From Chloroflexota bacterium (GTDB lineage: Bacteria; Chloroflexota; Anaerolineae; Anaerolineales; Villigracilaceae): a DNA stretch of 64,000 nucleotides. Location: NCBI GenBank assembly GCA_016219545.1, contig JACRMH010000039.1, forward strand, positions 112,172 to 176,171. Direction: 5' to 3'. The notes beneath the pieces are model-generated. The model saw only the letters and a program-made list of their open reading frames with translations, was not told the DNA's origin and ran no database searches. Position numbers and translations under genes: made by a program. Shown one piece after another: positions 18,825 through 25,984 of the stretch (positions are counted from its first letter, which is position 1; every line of letters begins with the position of its first letter).

Positions 18825-19621
18825 TATTTTTTTCTCCGATACATTTTCATCAAACGATCACTCACGATCTCGACCCCGCGTTTGCGGGGAAGTATGCGCG
18901 TCAATACGAAGAAGTCGCGGCGGTTGCGGCTCCCGGAAATCAAGCTCGGCTGTTTCCCTAATGTCGCCAGCGCCTCTGACGCCACATCTTTTGGTTCCAT
19001 GATGTAAGCCTGACTCAGATCGGGGTCGCCGACATAAATGGCAGGCGTGTCTGTCGAGCCGGGCATCAACCCCAAAACATCCACGCCGTGCGGGCGCATC
19101 TCATACCAAAGTCCTTCCGCCAATGTGAGGATGTAAGCCTTTGACGCGGCGTAATGCTGAACCATGGCTGACCCCTGCATGGCGGATGCGGACGACAGCA
19201 GGATCATCCCGCCTCTTTTCTTTGCCTTGAACTGGTTGCAAAAATAATGGGCAATTTCCATCGTCGAGCGGACGTTCACGTCGATCAGCTTGCGGTGCTG
19301 ATCCAAGGGCAGGTCAATGAATTCGCCGATGATGCTGACCGCCGCAGAATGGATCACCAGTCCCACATCGAGTTTGTGCGTCGCTTCAATGACTGCCTGC
19401 ATAAAATCCGGCGCAGACAGGTCAATGTTCAAGGCACGCGCATCCACCTTGTATTGTTCCTTTAATTTTTTCTGTAAAGCCTTGGCGTCTTTAATATTGA
19501 TATCCAAAATGATCGGGCTGACCCCGCCCTCGGCCAGGAGTTCCGCAAAGGCGCGCCCGATCCCGCTTGCCGCGCCGGTGATCAAAGCATAAGAACCATA
19601 TTTCGATTTGAAGTTATTCAT
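18824..19621 (-). CDS. Short-chain dehydrogenase/reductase
   Basis: 265 residues from the ATG at 19621; the longer frame to 19705 runs through the 3' end of the neighbouring gene and is unlikely. Classical SDR motifs: TGAASGIG for NAD(P) binding, the NVRS(T) motif in place of NNAG-NVxG, catalytic Ser in LLSSASA, and YAASKAY with the Tyr and Lys. It probably uses NADP(H) and reduces or oxidises a lipid- or polyketide-like alcohol. It is coupled to the rhodanese gene. It lies at the left boundary of the attC-like array but shows no site of its own. Confidence 0.9.
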   Translation of the reverse strand: MNNFKSKYGSYALITGAASGIGRAFAELLAEGGVSPIILDINIKDAKALQKKLKEQYKVDARALNIDLSAPDFMQAVIEATHKLDVGLVIHSAAVSIIGEFIDLPLDQHRKLIDVNVRSTMEIAHYFCNQFKAKKRGGMILLSSASAMQGSAMVQHYAASKAYILTLAEGLWYEMRPHGVDVLGLMPGSTDTPAIYVGDPDLSQAYIMEPKDVASEALATLGKQPSLISGSRNRRDFFVLTRILPRKRGVEIVSDRLMKMYRRKK

Positions 19622-19661
19622 CCGTTTTCCAGTGGAAATTTTTTCTAATTTTACTCTATCA

Positions 19662-20228
19662 TTACACGCGTGGTTCGTAACACAGTAATACATTCCCGTT
19701 TTCAAAGGCCTGCGTTTTGATCAACTTAAGGGGTATTTTCTCGGTGATCCCCTCGAACATTGTCCTGCCTTTGCCGAGAATGACAGGGATCGAGACGATC
19801 TGATATTCATCGATCAAGCCGCGCCGGGTCAATTGGGAAACAATACTGCCGCTTCCCAGGATTACCATATCCTCGCCTGCCTCTTTTTTCATTCTTTGAA
19901 TTTCATCTTCCATGTTATTTTTAATGAGTTTGGTATTGTTCCACGATGCTTTGTCCATTGTTTTTGAAAATACAACTTTCGGCAGGTTATTCATCCGTTC
20001 CGCCACAACAGGCATACTCTCTAATGCGGCCGGTGTCGGCCAGAATTTTGTCATGAGTTCGTAAGTGATCCTGCCGAATAAAAGAACGCCTCCGCCGCGG
20101 GCGTTGCTGGATACAAAAGCATCCCACCCCGCATCTGGATATGCATTGTGTGCAAAACTCATGTCGGCATTCATATCTGTAAAATAACCATCGAGCGACA
20201 CTGAATTGAAAACGATAACTCTTGCCAT
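19662..20228 (-). CDS. RibD C-terminal/dihydrofolate reductase-like protein (cassette 11, last)
   Basis: 188 residues of the YyaP/RibD_C type: MARVIVFNSVSLDGYFTD, VLLFGRITYELM, VVFSKTMDKASWNNTKLI, MVILGSGSIVSQL, LIDEYQIVSIPVILGKG. The fold binds NADPH and a pterin-like or other small substrate; the exact reaction is unknown for this branch. ATG follows AGGAGA. It is the leftmost gene of the co-directional array. A decayed attC-like sequence lies upstream (20263-20340), but none is seen downstream before the SDR gene. Confidence 0.88.
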   Translation of the reverse strand: MARVIVFNSVSLDGYFTDMNADMSFAHNAYPDAGWDAFVSSNARGGGVLLFGRITYELMTKFWPTPAALESMPVVAERMNNLPKVVFSKTMDKASWNNTKLIKNNMEDEIQRMKKEAGEDMVILGSGSIVSQLTRRGLIDEYQIVSIPVILGKGRTMFEGITEKIPLKLIKTQAFENGNVLLCYEPRV

Positions 20229-20262
20229 GATCTTCTCCTTTGACTACCTTTAATAATGGCGC

Positions 20263-20340
20263 GCGGAAGTTAGAAAAACCAGAAGCCACTCTGTGCGAAA
20301 TGCCTGGAAAACGCGTACGCCGTCCCCAGCGTCCATTGCT
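20263..20340 (-). repeat. Decayed attC-like site
   Basis: Read on the minus strand it contains GGACGCTGGGGA, close to the GGATGCTGGGGATTCTG arm of the intact sites, then CCAGGCATTT and CTTCTGGTTTTTC as in the site at 26766. The terminal RYYYAAC and GTTRRRY boxes are lost. It sits between the NIPSNAP-like and RibD-like genes. Confidence 0.45.
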
Positions 20341-20346
20341 AGCAAA

Positions 20347-20682
20347 CTAGACATCTTGCCGAAGTGCGTCCACCACTGAAGATTCCATTTCAATCACAAT
20401 TGAGGTGTCACTTTCAATTAATGACACAATAGATTCTCGGGGACCTTGCCGCCAGTCTGAACTACTATAAAAGGCGTCCTGGCTTGATTGGCGTTCTGCC
20501 AGATTATCATACGCGCGAATGAGGTAGTAGGATGTGTTATCGTGAGGGGAAGGTCCGAATGTCACCACATCGACACGCCATTGTTTCATCAAGGGTAATG
20601 ATCTCTCCAATACTAAGCGATGAAATTCGTTTCGACTTCCTTCCTTCAAATTATAGGAACGTATTTCAACCAATCTCCTCAT
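20347..20682 (-). CDS. NIPSNAP-family protein (cassette 10)
   Basis: 111 residues with the family pattern: RRLVEIRSYNLKEGSRNEFHRLV near the start, and VVTFGPSPHDNTSYYLIRAYDNLAERQSSQDAFYSSSDW in the middle. NIPSNAP domains have a dimeric alpha+beta barrel fold; the bacterial members have no settled function and are frequent in soil and environmental genomes. The gene stops seven bases before the decayed attC-like site. Confidence 0.85.
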   Translation of the reverse strand: MRRLVEIRSYNLKEGSRNEFHRLVLERSLPLMKQWRVDVVTFGPSPHDNTSYYLIRAYDNLAERQSSQDAFYSSSDWRQGPRESIVSLIESDTSIVIEMESSVVDALRQDV

Positions 20683-20769
20683 CCGGTCTCTCCTTAGTTG
20701 ATCGTTGACTTACTCAATTCTGCTTATCGCCTGTGAAGGTAACTGACTTTTCAATGGTTTGACTTTCAC

Positions 20770-20850
20770 TCAACACAGGAACACGCTGCACGAAATTCTT
20801 GACGCGAAGCGCGCCGCACGCCATTTTGGGTGCGGACGAGCAACAAATCT
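20770..20850 (-). repeat. Strongly decayed attC-like sequence
   Basis: The stretch CTTGACGCGAAGCGCGCCGC (+ strand) matches CTTGACGCGAAGCGTGCGGC in the intact site at 28070-28197, at the corresponding place between two array genes. Boundary boxes are not recognisable, so this is weak by itself and gains only from its position. Confidence 0.3.
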
Positions 20851-20852
20851 GT

Positions 20853-21719
20853 TCACTTCAAGTAATCATACGCCTTAAGCGTTTTCAGTGCGTTGAGGGT
20901 GACAATACCACGATATTCAAGTTCGCATGCTGGGCTGACTGCCGGCCATGAGATCGGCCAGCCTCCATCCATTTGTTGCTTGTTGGCTAGTGCGGACAGA
21001 TGTTTCTCGATTGTTGTCGTATCGAAGAGTCGGCGGGACATCTTTTGCGGCGACGGTGCATATGTTAGTGGCATAAAGACATACCCACTCGTGGAGGGAT
21101 CGTAAGTAATGTATCCGCCTGCCAGCAGTTGTGCACTGATCCGCTCGAATGCGCGCTCTGCCCGCTCACGGTCCGCTACATGCTCCAGGAACAATTGGAG
21201 GCACAGAAAATCATGGGCGCCGCTAATCTGCAGATGTTCAACATACTGCCAACAATAGGCTGTGGCACGATCAAGCCAGGGATGGCGAATTTCGTATTTA
21301 TGCAGCAACCCTGCAATGCTGGCGGTTGGATTAATTGACGCAGGCGGCTCGTCCAGGTCTGTATTCCACCATTCAGCGCGTGGTGCGTCGCGGACGGTTG
21401 GCAGCACGAAAGGAACACCACCCTCTGCCGTTGTGACCGTTTCGAGAAATTCGCAGATTTGAAGGGCAATGTGCGTGTCGAGACCGATGTCATCAAGCAC
21501 ACGCAGGGCAATTTCCTGGTCAATTGGCTGGCTGCTTGCGGTCCGCTTATCAGGTTCGAGTGCATTCCCAAAGCCGCCGTCCGCATTTTGATACGCGAGC
21601 AACGCCGTGCGGACGCGGTCTGGATTGCCTTGGTGAAAGAGAAAGGCAAAGAGGTGACGTTCGAGCAGTCGGGCATTGCTCAAAATAAAAGTTTGTGCAG
21701 ATTCAAGTAATTGTGACAT
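20853..21719 (-). CDS. Prenyltransferase/squalene-cyclase-like alpha-toroid protein (cassette 9)
   Basis: 288 residues. Repeats of the type NADGGFGNALEPD and QQMDGGWPISWPA, separated by helices, mark the alpha/alpha toroid fold of terpene cyclases and protein prenyltransferases. The DxDD catalytic motif of cyclases and zinc ligands of prenyltransferases are not evident, so it may be a binding protein rather than an enzyme. ATG lies 35 bases from the GTT end of the attC-like site at 21754, as expected for the first codon of a cassette gene. Confidence 0.8.
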   Translation of the reverse strand: MSQLLESAQTFILSNARLLERHLFAFLFHQGNPDRVRTALLAYQNADGGFGNALEPDKRTASSQPIDQEIALRVLDDIGLDTHIALQICEFLETVTTAEGGVPFVLPTVRDAPRAEWWNTDLDEPPASINPTASIAGLLHKYEIRHPWLDRATAYCWQYVEHLQISGAHDFLCLQLFLEHVADRERAERAFERISAQLLAGGYITYDPSTSGYVFMPLTYAPSPQKMSRRLFDTTTIEKHLSALANKQQMDGGWPISWPAVSPACELEYRGIVTLNALKTLKAYDYLK

Positions 21720-21753
21720 ATGGTTACTCTATACTAAGAAGGGACTCAACATG

Positions 21754-21831
21754 CGCCAACGCTTTGCATTAGTGACAGTGAGTAGGTGCTTGGAGGCAAA
21801 AAAATCGAAGCTGCCCTGCGTTCTGTTGATA
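21754..21831 (-). repeat. attC-like site, internally deleted
   Basis: The + strand GCCAACGCTTTGCATTAGTG then ACAGTGAGTAGGTG and AAAAAAATCGAAG follow the left arm of the intact sites closely. The other arm is shortened to CTGCGTTCTGTTGATA. It is 78 bp instead of about 128, and the terminal boxes deviate from RYYYAAC/GTTRRRY. Confidence 0.65.
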
Positions 21832-21957
21832 CATTTGATATATATTGATTCCCTGCGATATGGCACGTCTTTTGCTATTCAGACTATGGATCGATGCGAG
21901 GCAGCCATTTTTCCAAATATCGAATTGGAATCTCGCACACCAAAATCCATAGACATC

Positions 21958-22197
21958 TTATCGCTCATTGCCACGCTTGAAGTTACCTGTTATTTTCGCC
22001 ATGACCAATTGTGCTTCCTGGTCATTAAGACGCCTTATCTTGCCAATAAATCTTTGGGCTTCTTTCCCCTTCAATATCGTGACCTGTTTCTCGTACCAAT
22101 AGATGAAAACCTTATCTTCTTTGATTGTACGATAGGTGAAGATTTTATTATCCAATACATGACGTTTATCTATTTCAGTCACGAGTACCTCTGGCAA
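21958..22197 (-). CDS. Small conserved-type hypothetical protein (cassette 8)
   Basis: 79 residues. Two parts: a short beta region (DNKIFTYRTIKEDKVFIYWYEKQVTIL) and a helix-turn-helix-looking end (KGKEAQRFIGKIRRLNDQEAQLVMAKITGNFKRGNER). From memory, the AQLVMAK.TGNFKRGNER ending occurs in many Chloroflexota small proteins of unknown function, which would need a search to confirm. It lies between two attC-like sites and starts 37 bases from the GTT box of the site at 22234. The gap to the next site downstream (126 bases) is longer than for other cassettes. Confidence 0.75.
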   Translation of the reverse strand: MPEVLVTEIDKRHVLDNKIFTYRTIKEDKVFIYWYEKQVTILKGKEAQRFIGKIRRLNDQEAQLVMAKITGNFKRGNER

Positions 22198-22233
22198 TTG
22201 CTTAAGATGTTCGTACCGCCAATTGTTTCAAAC

Positions 22234-22413
22234 GTCCAACGGTTTGCGTCATTATCCCCGAGGATGATCGCCCCGAATGGGATCGCGGACTTGCCCTCCG
22301 GGCTGGGGCGAGCGTGGACTCTGCCTGGGAGCAGAAAAAACTCGAAGCGTGGAAAATGCTTGTAAATCGCGCACGCGAAGCGTCCCACACGTCCGCTGCA
22401 CACATTGTTGGGC
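22234..22413 (-). repeat. attC-like site, 180 bp
   Basis: Minus-strand ends are GCCCAAC (near 22413) and GTTGGAC (22234-22240), fitting RYYYAAC and GTTRRRY. The central GTGGACTCTGCC...GCAGAAAAAACTCGAAGC block is shared with the other sites. It is longer because one arm contains an additional G/C-rich hairpin (CGCCCCGAATGG...GGCTGGGGCG, about 22270-22311). The gene before it stops 19 bases away. Confidence 0.85.
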
Positions 22414-22432
22414 GGCTCTTTGGTTAGTATCA

Positions 22433-23887
22433 TTATGGCGCTCTCTGCAAGACGCCTTTCGTCTCACCGTAATCGCCCCGGCTGATATACATAATAGTTC
22501 CATCCGTTTGTGGTAGAAGATAATCAATACCTTCTCCACTACACTCCTTAGTTTTTTCGCCAGCCTGAAACTGGTACAGTTCTCCATCCATCCCGACCCA
22601 TGTTAGTGTACCTGAGCATGAAACTGTCGAGATATTGAATCGCCCACATAGCTGCCCTAGTTGACACGTTTCCTCAATAGTTATCGAGATTTGCATCTCA
22701 AAGCCATTGTTCAAGACAGAACCTGTCCACGTGCCGATCAATGGAGTGATCGAGGAGATATCGAGAGGTTCGGAGGAACCAGAAAAACTGTCATTCAGCG
22801 CCTGCGTGATTAGAACAGCAGTCGGGTTCAAACAGACCTGGACATTCGGATCTCTATTGGGAACGACAACTGTCTGCCCCGAAGTGATCCCATCGTCCGT
22901 GATCACATCCAAATGGAGCGGTTGAAAGACACACGTTTCCGGTTTGACCATAATGACTGCCGCCCCCAGGTCAAAAATTTCAAGTTGCTTAAAACCATTT
23001 TCATTGAAAATCTTGTCGAAGATATTCGCAGCAAGATTGGCTTTTTCATCGCCAGTATGCCATGGGAGGATATCTGCTTGATGGAAAATCACTTTGTTCG
23101 TAGCGTCAAGCGGAACAAGGTACAACTTCAAACCGGCCTCGAATACTTCCTTGGCTGCTTGTGGGTCAGCGTAGATATTCCACTCTGAAACCTTGTTGCT
23201 TGAATCAGGGATCAGGTTGGTAATATTACCCGGAACATACACCGCGCCGCCCATGATATAGACAGCGGCAATGTTGTCCCGGATACCGGGATCAATGCGC
23301 AGGGCTTGAGCCAGATTGGTGAAAGTTCCGCTCAGAAAAATGGTGACCGGCTCCGAAGCCTGATTGATGGTTGAAACCATCAATTCGGGGGCATTCTGTA
23401 CCGGATACGTCTTGCCTGCATTCGGTAACGGTACATTCCAGAAGCTGTTGCCAAATCGACGCAGGTAATCTGGGAATGGGGTGCCGTTTGCCAGAGGCGC
23501 GTCTTGTCCTGCGCCAAGAGGGATATCATGGATTCCAAAGCTATCCAGCGCGCGTCCAATATACTGGATATATACTTGGGGGTGCGCTTCGCCATAGGAG
23601 ATGTTGATAGCTAGGATGGATATCTCTGGCTGACTTAGCAGGTAAAAAAGCGCTGCCGTCCCATCCCAGCTTCCATCATCATCATAGATCAATAGGGTTT
23701 TCCTGGCTGATGGTGTAGGTTCAGTTGTTACAGTGGATGCAACGATAGGAATGACCGTTGATGTTGGCGGAACGGGTGTGAGTGTGGGCGTCGCTGTTAG
23801 GGTAGCAACAGGAACGCCGCACCCTACAACCAACGATAGGATGCATATAGCGCTAATTATTAACAGCAACATTTTTCTGTGGTTCAT
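22433..23887 (-). CDS. Nucleoside hydrolase-like lipoprotein (cassette 7)
   Basis: 484 residues from the ATG at 23887, which has AAGGAG nine bases upstream; the longer frame runs into an attC-like site. The signal peptide ends in a lipobox (VVGC), then a Thr/Pro linker. The inosine-uridine nucleoside hydrolase domain follows: IYDDDGSWDGTAAL in place of the DxDxxxDD calcium motif, FLSGTFTNLAQAL, and VYIMGGAVYVPGN. The second Asp of the usual DD pair is Gly, so Ca2+ binding may be weaker. The C-terminal about 110 residues are a separate beta-rich domain. Extracellular ribonucleoside hydrolysis is possible; loss of catalysis with retention of binding is an alternative. Confidence 0.85.
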   Translation of the reverse strand: MNHRKMLLLIISAICILSLVVGCGVPVATLTATPTLTPVPPTSTVIPIVASTVTTEPTPSARKTLLIYDDDGSWDGTAALFYLLSQPEISILAINISYGEAHPQVYIQYIGRALDSFGIHDIPLGAGQDAPLANGTPFPDYLRRFGNSFWNVPLPNAGKTYPVQNAPELMVSTINQASEPVTIFLSGTFTNLAQALRIDPGIRDNIAAVYIMGGAVYVPGNITNLIPDSSNKVSEWNIYADPQAAKEVFEAGLKLYLVPLDATNKVIFHQADILPWHTGDEKANLAANIFDKIFNENGFKQLEIFDLGAAVIMVKPETCVFQPLHLDVITDDGITSGQTVVVPNRDPNVQVCLNPTAVLITQALNDSFSGSSEPLDISSITPLIGTWTGSVLNNGFEMQISITIEETCQLGQLCGRFNISTVSCSGTLTWVGMDGELYQFQAGEKTKECSGEGIDYLLPQTDGTIMYISRGDYGETKGVLQRAP

Positions 23888-23921
23888 TTTGTTCTCCTTC
23901 TTTATAAGACCAAACCCAACC

Positions 23922-24032
23922 GCCCAACCGTTTGCATTAGTTGACAATGGGCGGACGTGGACTCTGCTTGGAAACAGAAAAACTCGACGCGAGGAAAGTG
24001 CTCATAAAACTCAACTATACAGTTTGTTGGAC
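23922..24032 (-). repeat. attC-like site, 111 bp
   Basis: Minus-strand ends are GTCCAAC (24026-24032) and GTTGGGC (23922-23928), both to consensus. The interior has GGGCGGACGTGGACTCTGC and AACTCGACGCGAGGAAAG, as in the other sites. The preceding gene stops 25 bases before it. Confidence 0.88.
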
Positions 24033-24056
24033 GGTTTTTGACTTTACGTAAGTTTG

Positions 24057-24629
24057 CTATTTTGCTGGCGAAGCAGTCCATGTAATACTAACATCTTCTT
24101 TCAAAATATAATCAACAACCAGGAAACCTTTTGGGAATTTGAGCGTCCCGTGGCTGGATATTGCAGAGTCAAAGATGCCTTCGAACGAAAATATTCCCAT
24201 GCCCGTATCTTCATCTTGAGAGAATTGTTCTTCAGCAATAGATATGGTAGATGTTCCCTGCCACCATAAGAGTTCTCCTGGAACAGGAAATATCCAGATT
24301 TCCCAAGATGTTATTTGGCAATTGCTAACAGTGAATGTGAGAATTGGACTCGGAACACCAAAACTTTCTGATGTTTCTTTACTTTGCCATTTTCCAGACG
24401 TAGCCAAGCAAGCAGGCATGGGGGAGGCTGTGATGGTGGCGGTAGCAGTAGGCGTACTTGTAAGTGTAGGTACAAGTGTAAGAGTTGGCGTAGGCGTGAG
24501 AGTGGATGTGGGTGTATTTGTTGGCGTAGGCGTAAGCGTTGGTCCAAACAACTGCCCTGGTCCACAGGCTGTGAGAAATGAGACTGATAAGACAAGCAAA
24601 ATTACGGTGTTTTGAAATTTTATTTTCAT
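24057..24629 (-). CDS. Small lipoprotein of unknown function (cassette 6)
   Basis: 190 residues from the inner Met at 24629 (the frame opens at 24653). Signal peptide with lipobox LTAC, a long Thr/Pro repeat linker (TPTPTNTPTSTLTPTP type, about 45 residues), then a compact domain of about 115 residues that starts ACLATSGKWQSKE and is rich in Trp and Ser. The domain is not recognised; its GKW...TVSNCQITSWEI pattern suggests a beta-sandwich binding module. It is surface exposed. The linker style matches host lipoproteins elsewhere in the window (15105, 44106), which suggests the cassette was formed in a related lineage. Confidence 0.75.
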   Translation of the reverse strand: MKIKFQNTVILLVLSVSFLTACGPGQLFGPTLTPTPTNTPTSTLTPTPTLTLVPTLTSTPTATATITASPMPACLATSGKWQSKETSESFGVPSPILTFTVSNCQITSWEIWIFPVPGELLWWQGTSTISIAEEQFSQDEDTGMGIFSFEGIFDSAISSHGTLKFPKGFLVVDYILKEDVSITWTASPAK

Positions 24630-24694
24630 TTGAATCTTTTGTACCATGATCAATTTGGACTTCTATTTTTTGAAAATCTGGACAATAAGTTGCC

Positions 24695-24823
24695 GCCCAA
24701 CGGTTTGCGTTAGTGGCAGGTGGGTGGGATGAGACTCGCAGTCGAAACGGGAAAAAGCCCAAAGCCAGAAAACTGCCAAAAAATGCGGCGACTCCCACCT
24801 GTCCACTGCACGCTGTATTAGGC
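24695..24823 (-). repeat. attC-like site, 129 bp
   Basis: Minus-strand ends are GCCTAAT (24817-24823) and GTTGGGC (24695-24701). The arms AGTGGACAGGTGGGA and (inverted) AGTGG-CAGGTGGG pair perfectly except for one extra base. That base is in the gene-proximal arm, as in classical attC sites. The gene before it stops seven bases away. Confidence 0.9.
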
Positions 24824-24830
24824 GTTGTGG

Positions 24831-25304
24831 TTAAGCCTTTCTCTCCTTGAGTTCTCGGCCAACTGCAAATCCATAAGCGATCACCTGTTCTGGGCTTGCA
24901 ATTGCACGGTTAGCAATATTTCTTGCAACTGTCTCTATCGCTTCCCCGGAATTGAGGCGTTTAAACAATTCTGCTGTGTATGGCTTAATCCTTCTGATTA
25001 CCGCATCAGTGAGCATTTGACGGGGCGTATTCGGGTCAGGGGATTCTAATCCGAAGGTTCTGATGTAATTGATGATGTTATTGGGCAGTGCGAATAGCGT
25101 ATAAAAAAAGGATGTTATACCCCACCAGCCCAGAAACAAGGTAATGCTAGTGAAAGACCAGAAGTATTGGTTCGAGCAATCCTTGCAGAAATGACCTCCC
25201 ATGTGCTTTGAAAAACGCATGAAGATGGCGCCGATGTTTTGATAATAATCAACGTGTATAGTCGGGGCTTCTCTTCCACAACTTTGACAGAATTTCATGT
25301 TCAT
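24831..25304 (-). CDS. Zinc-ribbon membrane protein of unknown function (cassette 5)
   Basis: 157 residues. Two CxxC pairs (FCQSCG near residue 5 and FCKDC near 40) can form a zinc ribbon. One or two hydrophobic helices follow (FTSITLFLGWWGITSFFYTLFALP), then a basic helical domain ending in GRELKERKA. Similar ribbon-plus-helix proteins are common but have no assigned role. ATG is 26 bases from the GTT box of the next site, and the stop is seven bases from its own site. Confidence 0.78.
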   Translation of the reverse strand: MNMKFCQSCGREAPTIHVDYYQNIGAIFMRFSKHMGGHFCKDCSNQYFWSFTSITLFLGWWGITSFFYTLFALPNNIINYIRTFGLESPDPNTPRQMLTDAVIRRIKPYTAELFKRLNSGEAIETVARNIANRAIASPEQVIAYGFAVGRELKERKA

Positions 25305-25329
25305 CCTCCTGTATCGCTTTTTGATGAAC

Positions 25330-25458
25330 GCCTAACGCTTTGCACTAGCGGACAGTGGGCGGGTGTGGACTCTGCTTGGGAGCAGAAAAAACTCGAAGCG
25401 AGAAAAATGCTTGAAAATGTGGCAGAATCCCCAGCATCCAGTGCACGCTGTGTTGGGC
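25330..25458 (-). repeat. attC-like site, 129 bp (best preserved)
   Basis: Minus-strand ends are GCCCAAC (25452-25458) and GTTAGGC (25330-25336). The arms GTGCACTGGATGCTGGG and (inverted) TTTGCACTAGCGGACAGTGGG pair with bulges. The centre holds two mini hairpins, CTGCT/AGCAG and CTCG/CGAG. Confidence 0.92.
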
Positions 25459-25463
25459 GGACT

Positions 25464-25913
25464 TTATCTGATTCGCTTTGCCATGATAAAGGCAACTACA
25501 ATTCCGCCAATTCCCTGTTCAATCATATGATATAACGTATTTTGAATTTCGTAAACGATTGAAGTGTTATGCGTCCCTGCCATTGCAAGACCGTGTGGAA
25601 ATACCCATAATACACCGATAACAACCCCCATTTTTAAGCCTTGAATAACAACAGATTCCCCTGTTTGATAGCTAAATAAGAATATGTATGTCATCAAAAA
25701 AGCTAGCACAAAATATGAAATCAGCACAATAACTAAACCATCGTGATGAGCTTGTACGTTGCTATTAAAGATTGGCAGAATTAAATTGTGCCAAAGCCCT
25801 CCCTCAACCCACATTGCAAATCCTCCAACTAAAGTGGAGAGCAATAATCTTAGGGGTGTTGTTTTCAGGATTCCCCCAAATCTTTCAAGTGTATCTTGTC
25901 TATTTACATTCAT
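25464..25913 (-). CDS. Four-helix integral membrane protein (cassette 4, second gene)
   Basis: 149 residues with four hydrophobic segments: LLLSTLVGGFAMWVEGGLW, VIVLISYFVLAFLMTYIFLF, VIQGLKMGVVIGVLWVF and IEQGIGGIVVAFIMA. A strong ribosome site (AAGGAG) precedes ATG. No family is recognised. It follows an AraC-family regulator gene by 71 bases on the same strand with no attC-like site between, so the pair looks like a two-gene cassette in which the regulator controls the membrane protein or its substrate response. Confidence 0.75.
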   Translation of the reverse strand: MNVNRQDTLERFGGILKTTPLRLLLSTLVGGFAMWVEGGLWHNLILPIFNSNVQAHHDGLVIVLISYFVLAFLMTYIFLFSYQTGESVVIQGLKMGVVIGVLWVFPHGLAMAGTHNTSIVYEIQNTLYHMIEQGIGGIVVAFIMAKRIR

Positions 25914-25984
25914 TTCGATCTCCTTATTTTGATTTGATAGCCTTATCTTAACAAAGAAGATCTTTAGGTACTTGTATTTACCAG

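Noticed and set aside
19621..19705. N-terminal extension of the SDR protein
   Set aside because: It runs through the end of the RibD-like gene, has no ribosome site and precedes the normal SDR start with TGAASGIG at the usual distance.
21676..22365. 229-residue open frame on the plus strand through the array
   Set aside because: It runs through two attC-like sites and antisense to a better small gene, has no ribosome site and no recognisable domain.
24244..24615. Plus-strand frame with many Val-Gly repeats
   Set aside because: It is the antisense reading of the Thr/Pro linker of the minus-strand lipoprotein; the periodicity explains the repeat.
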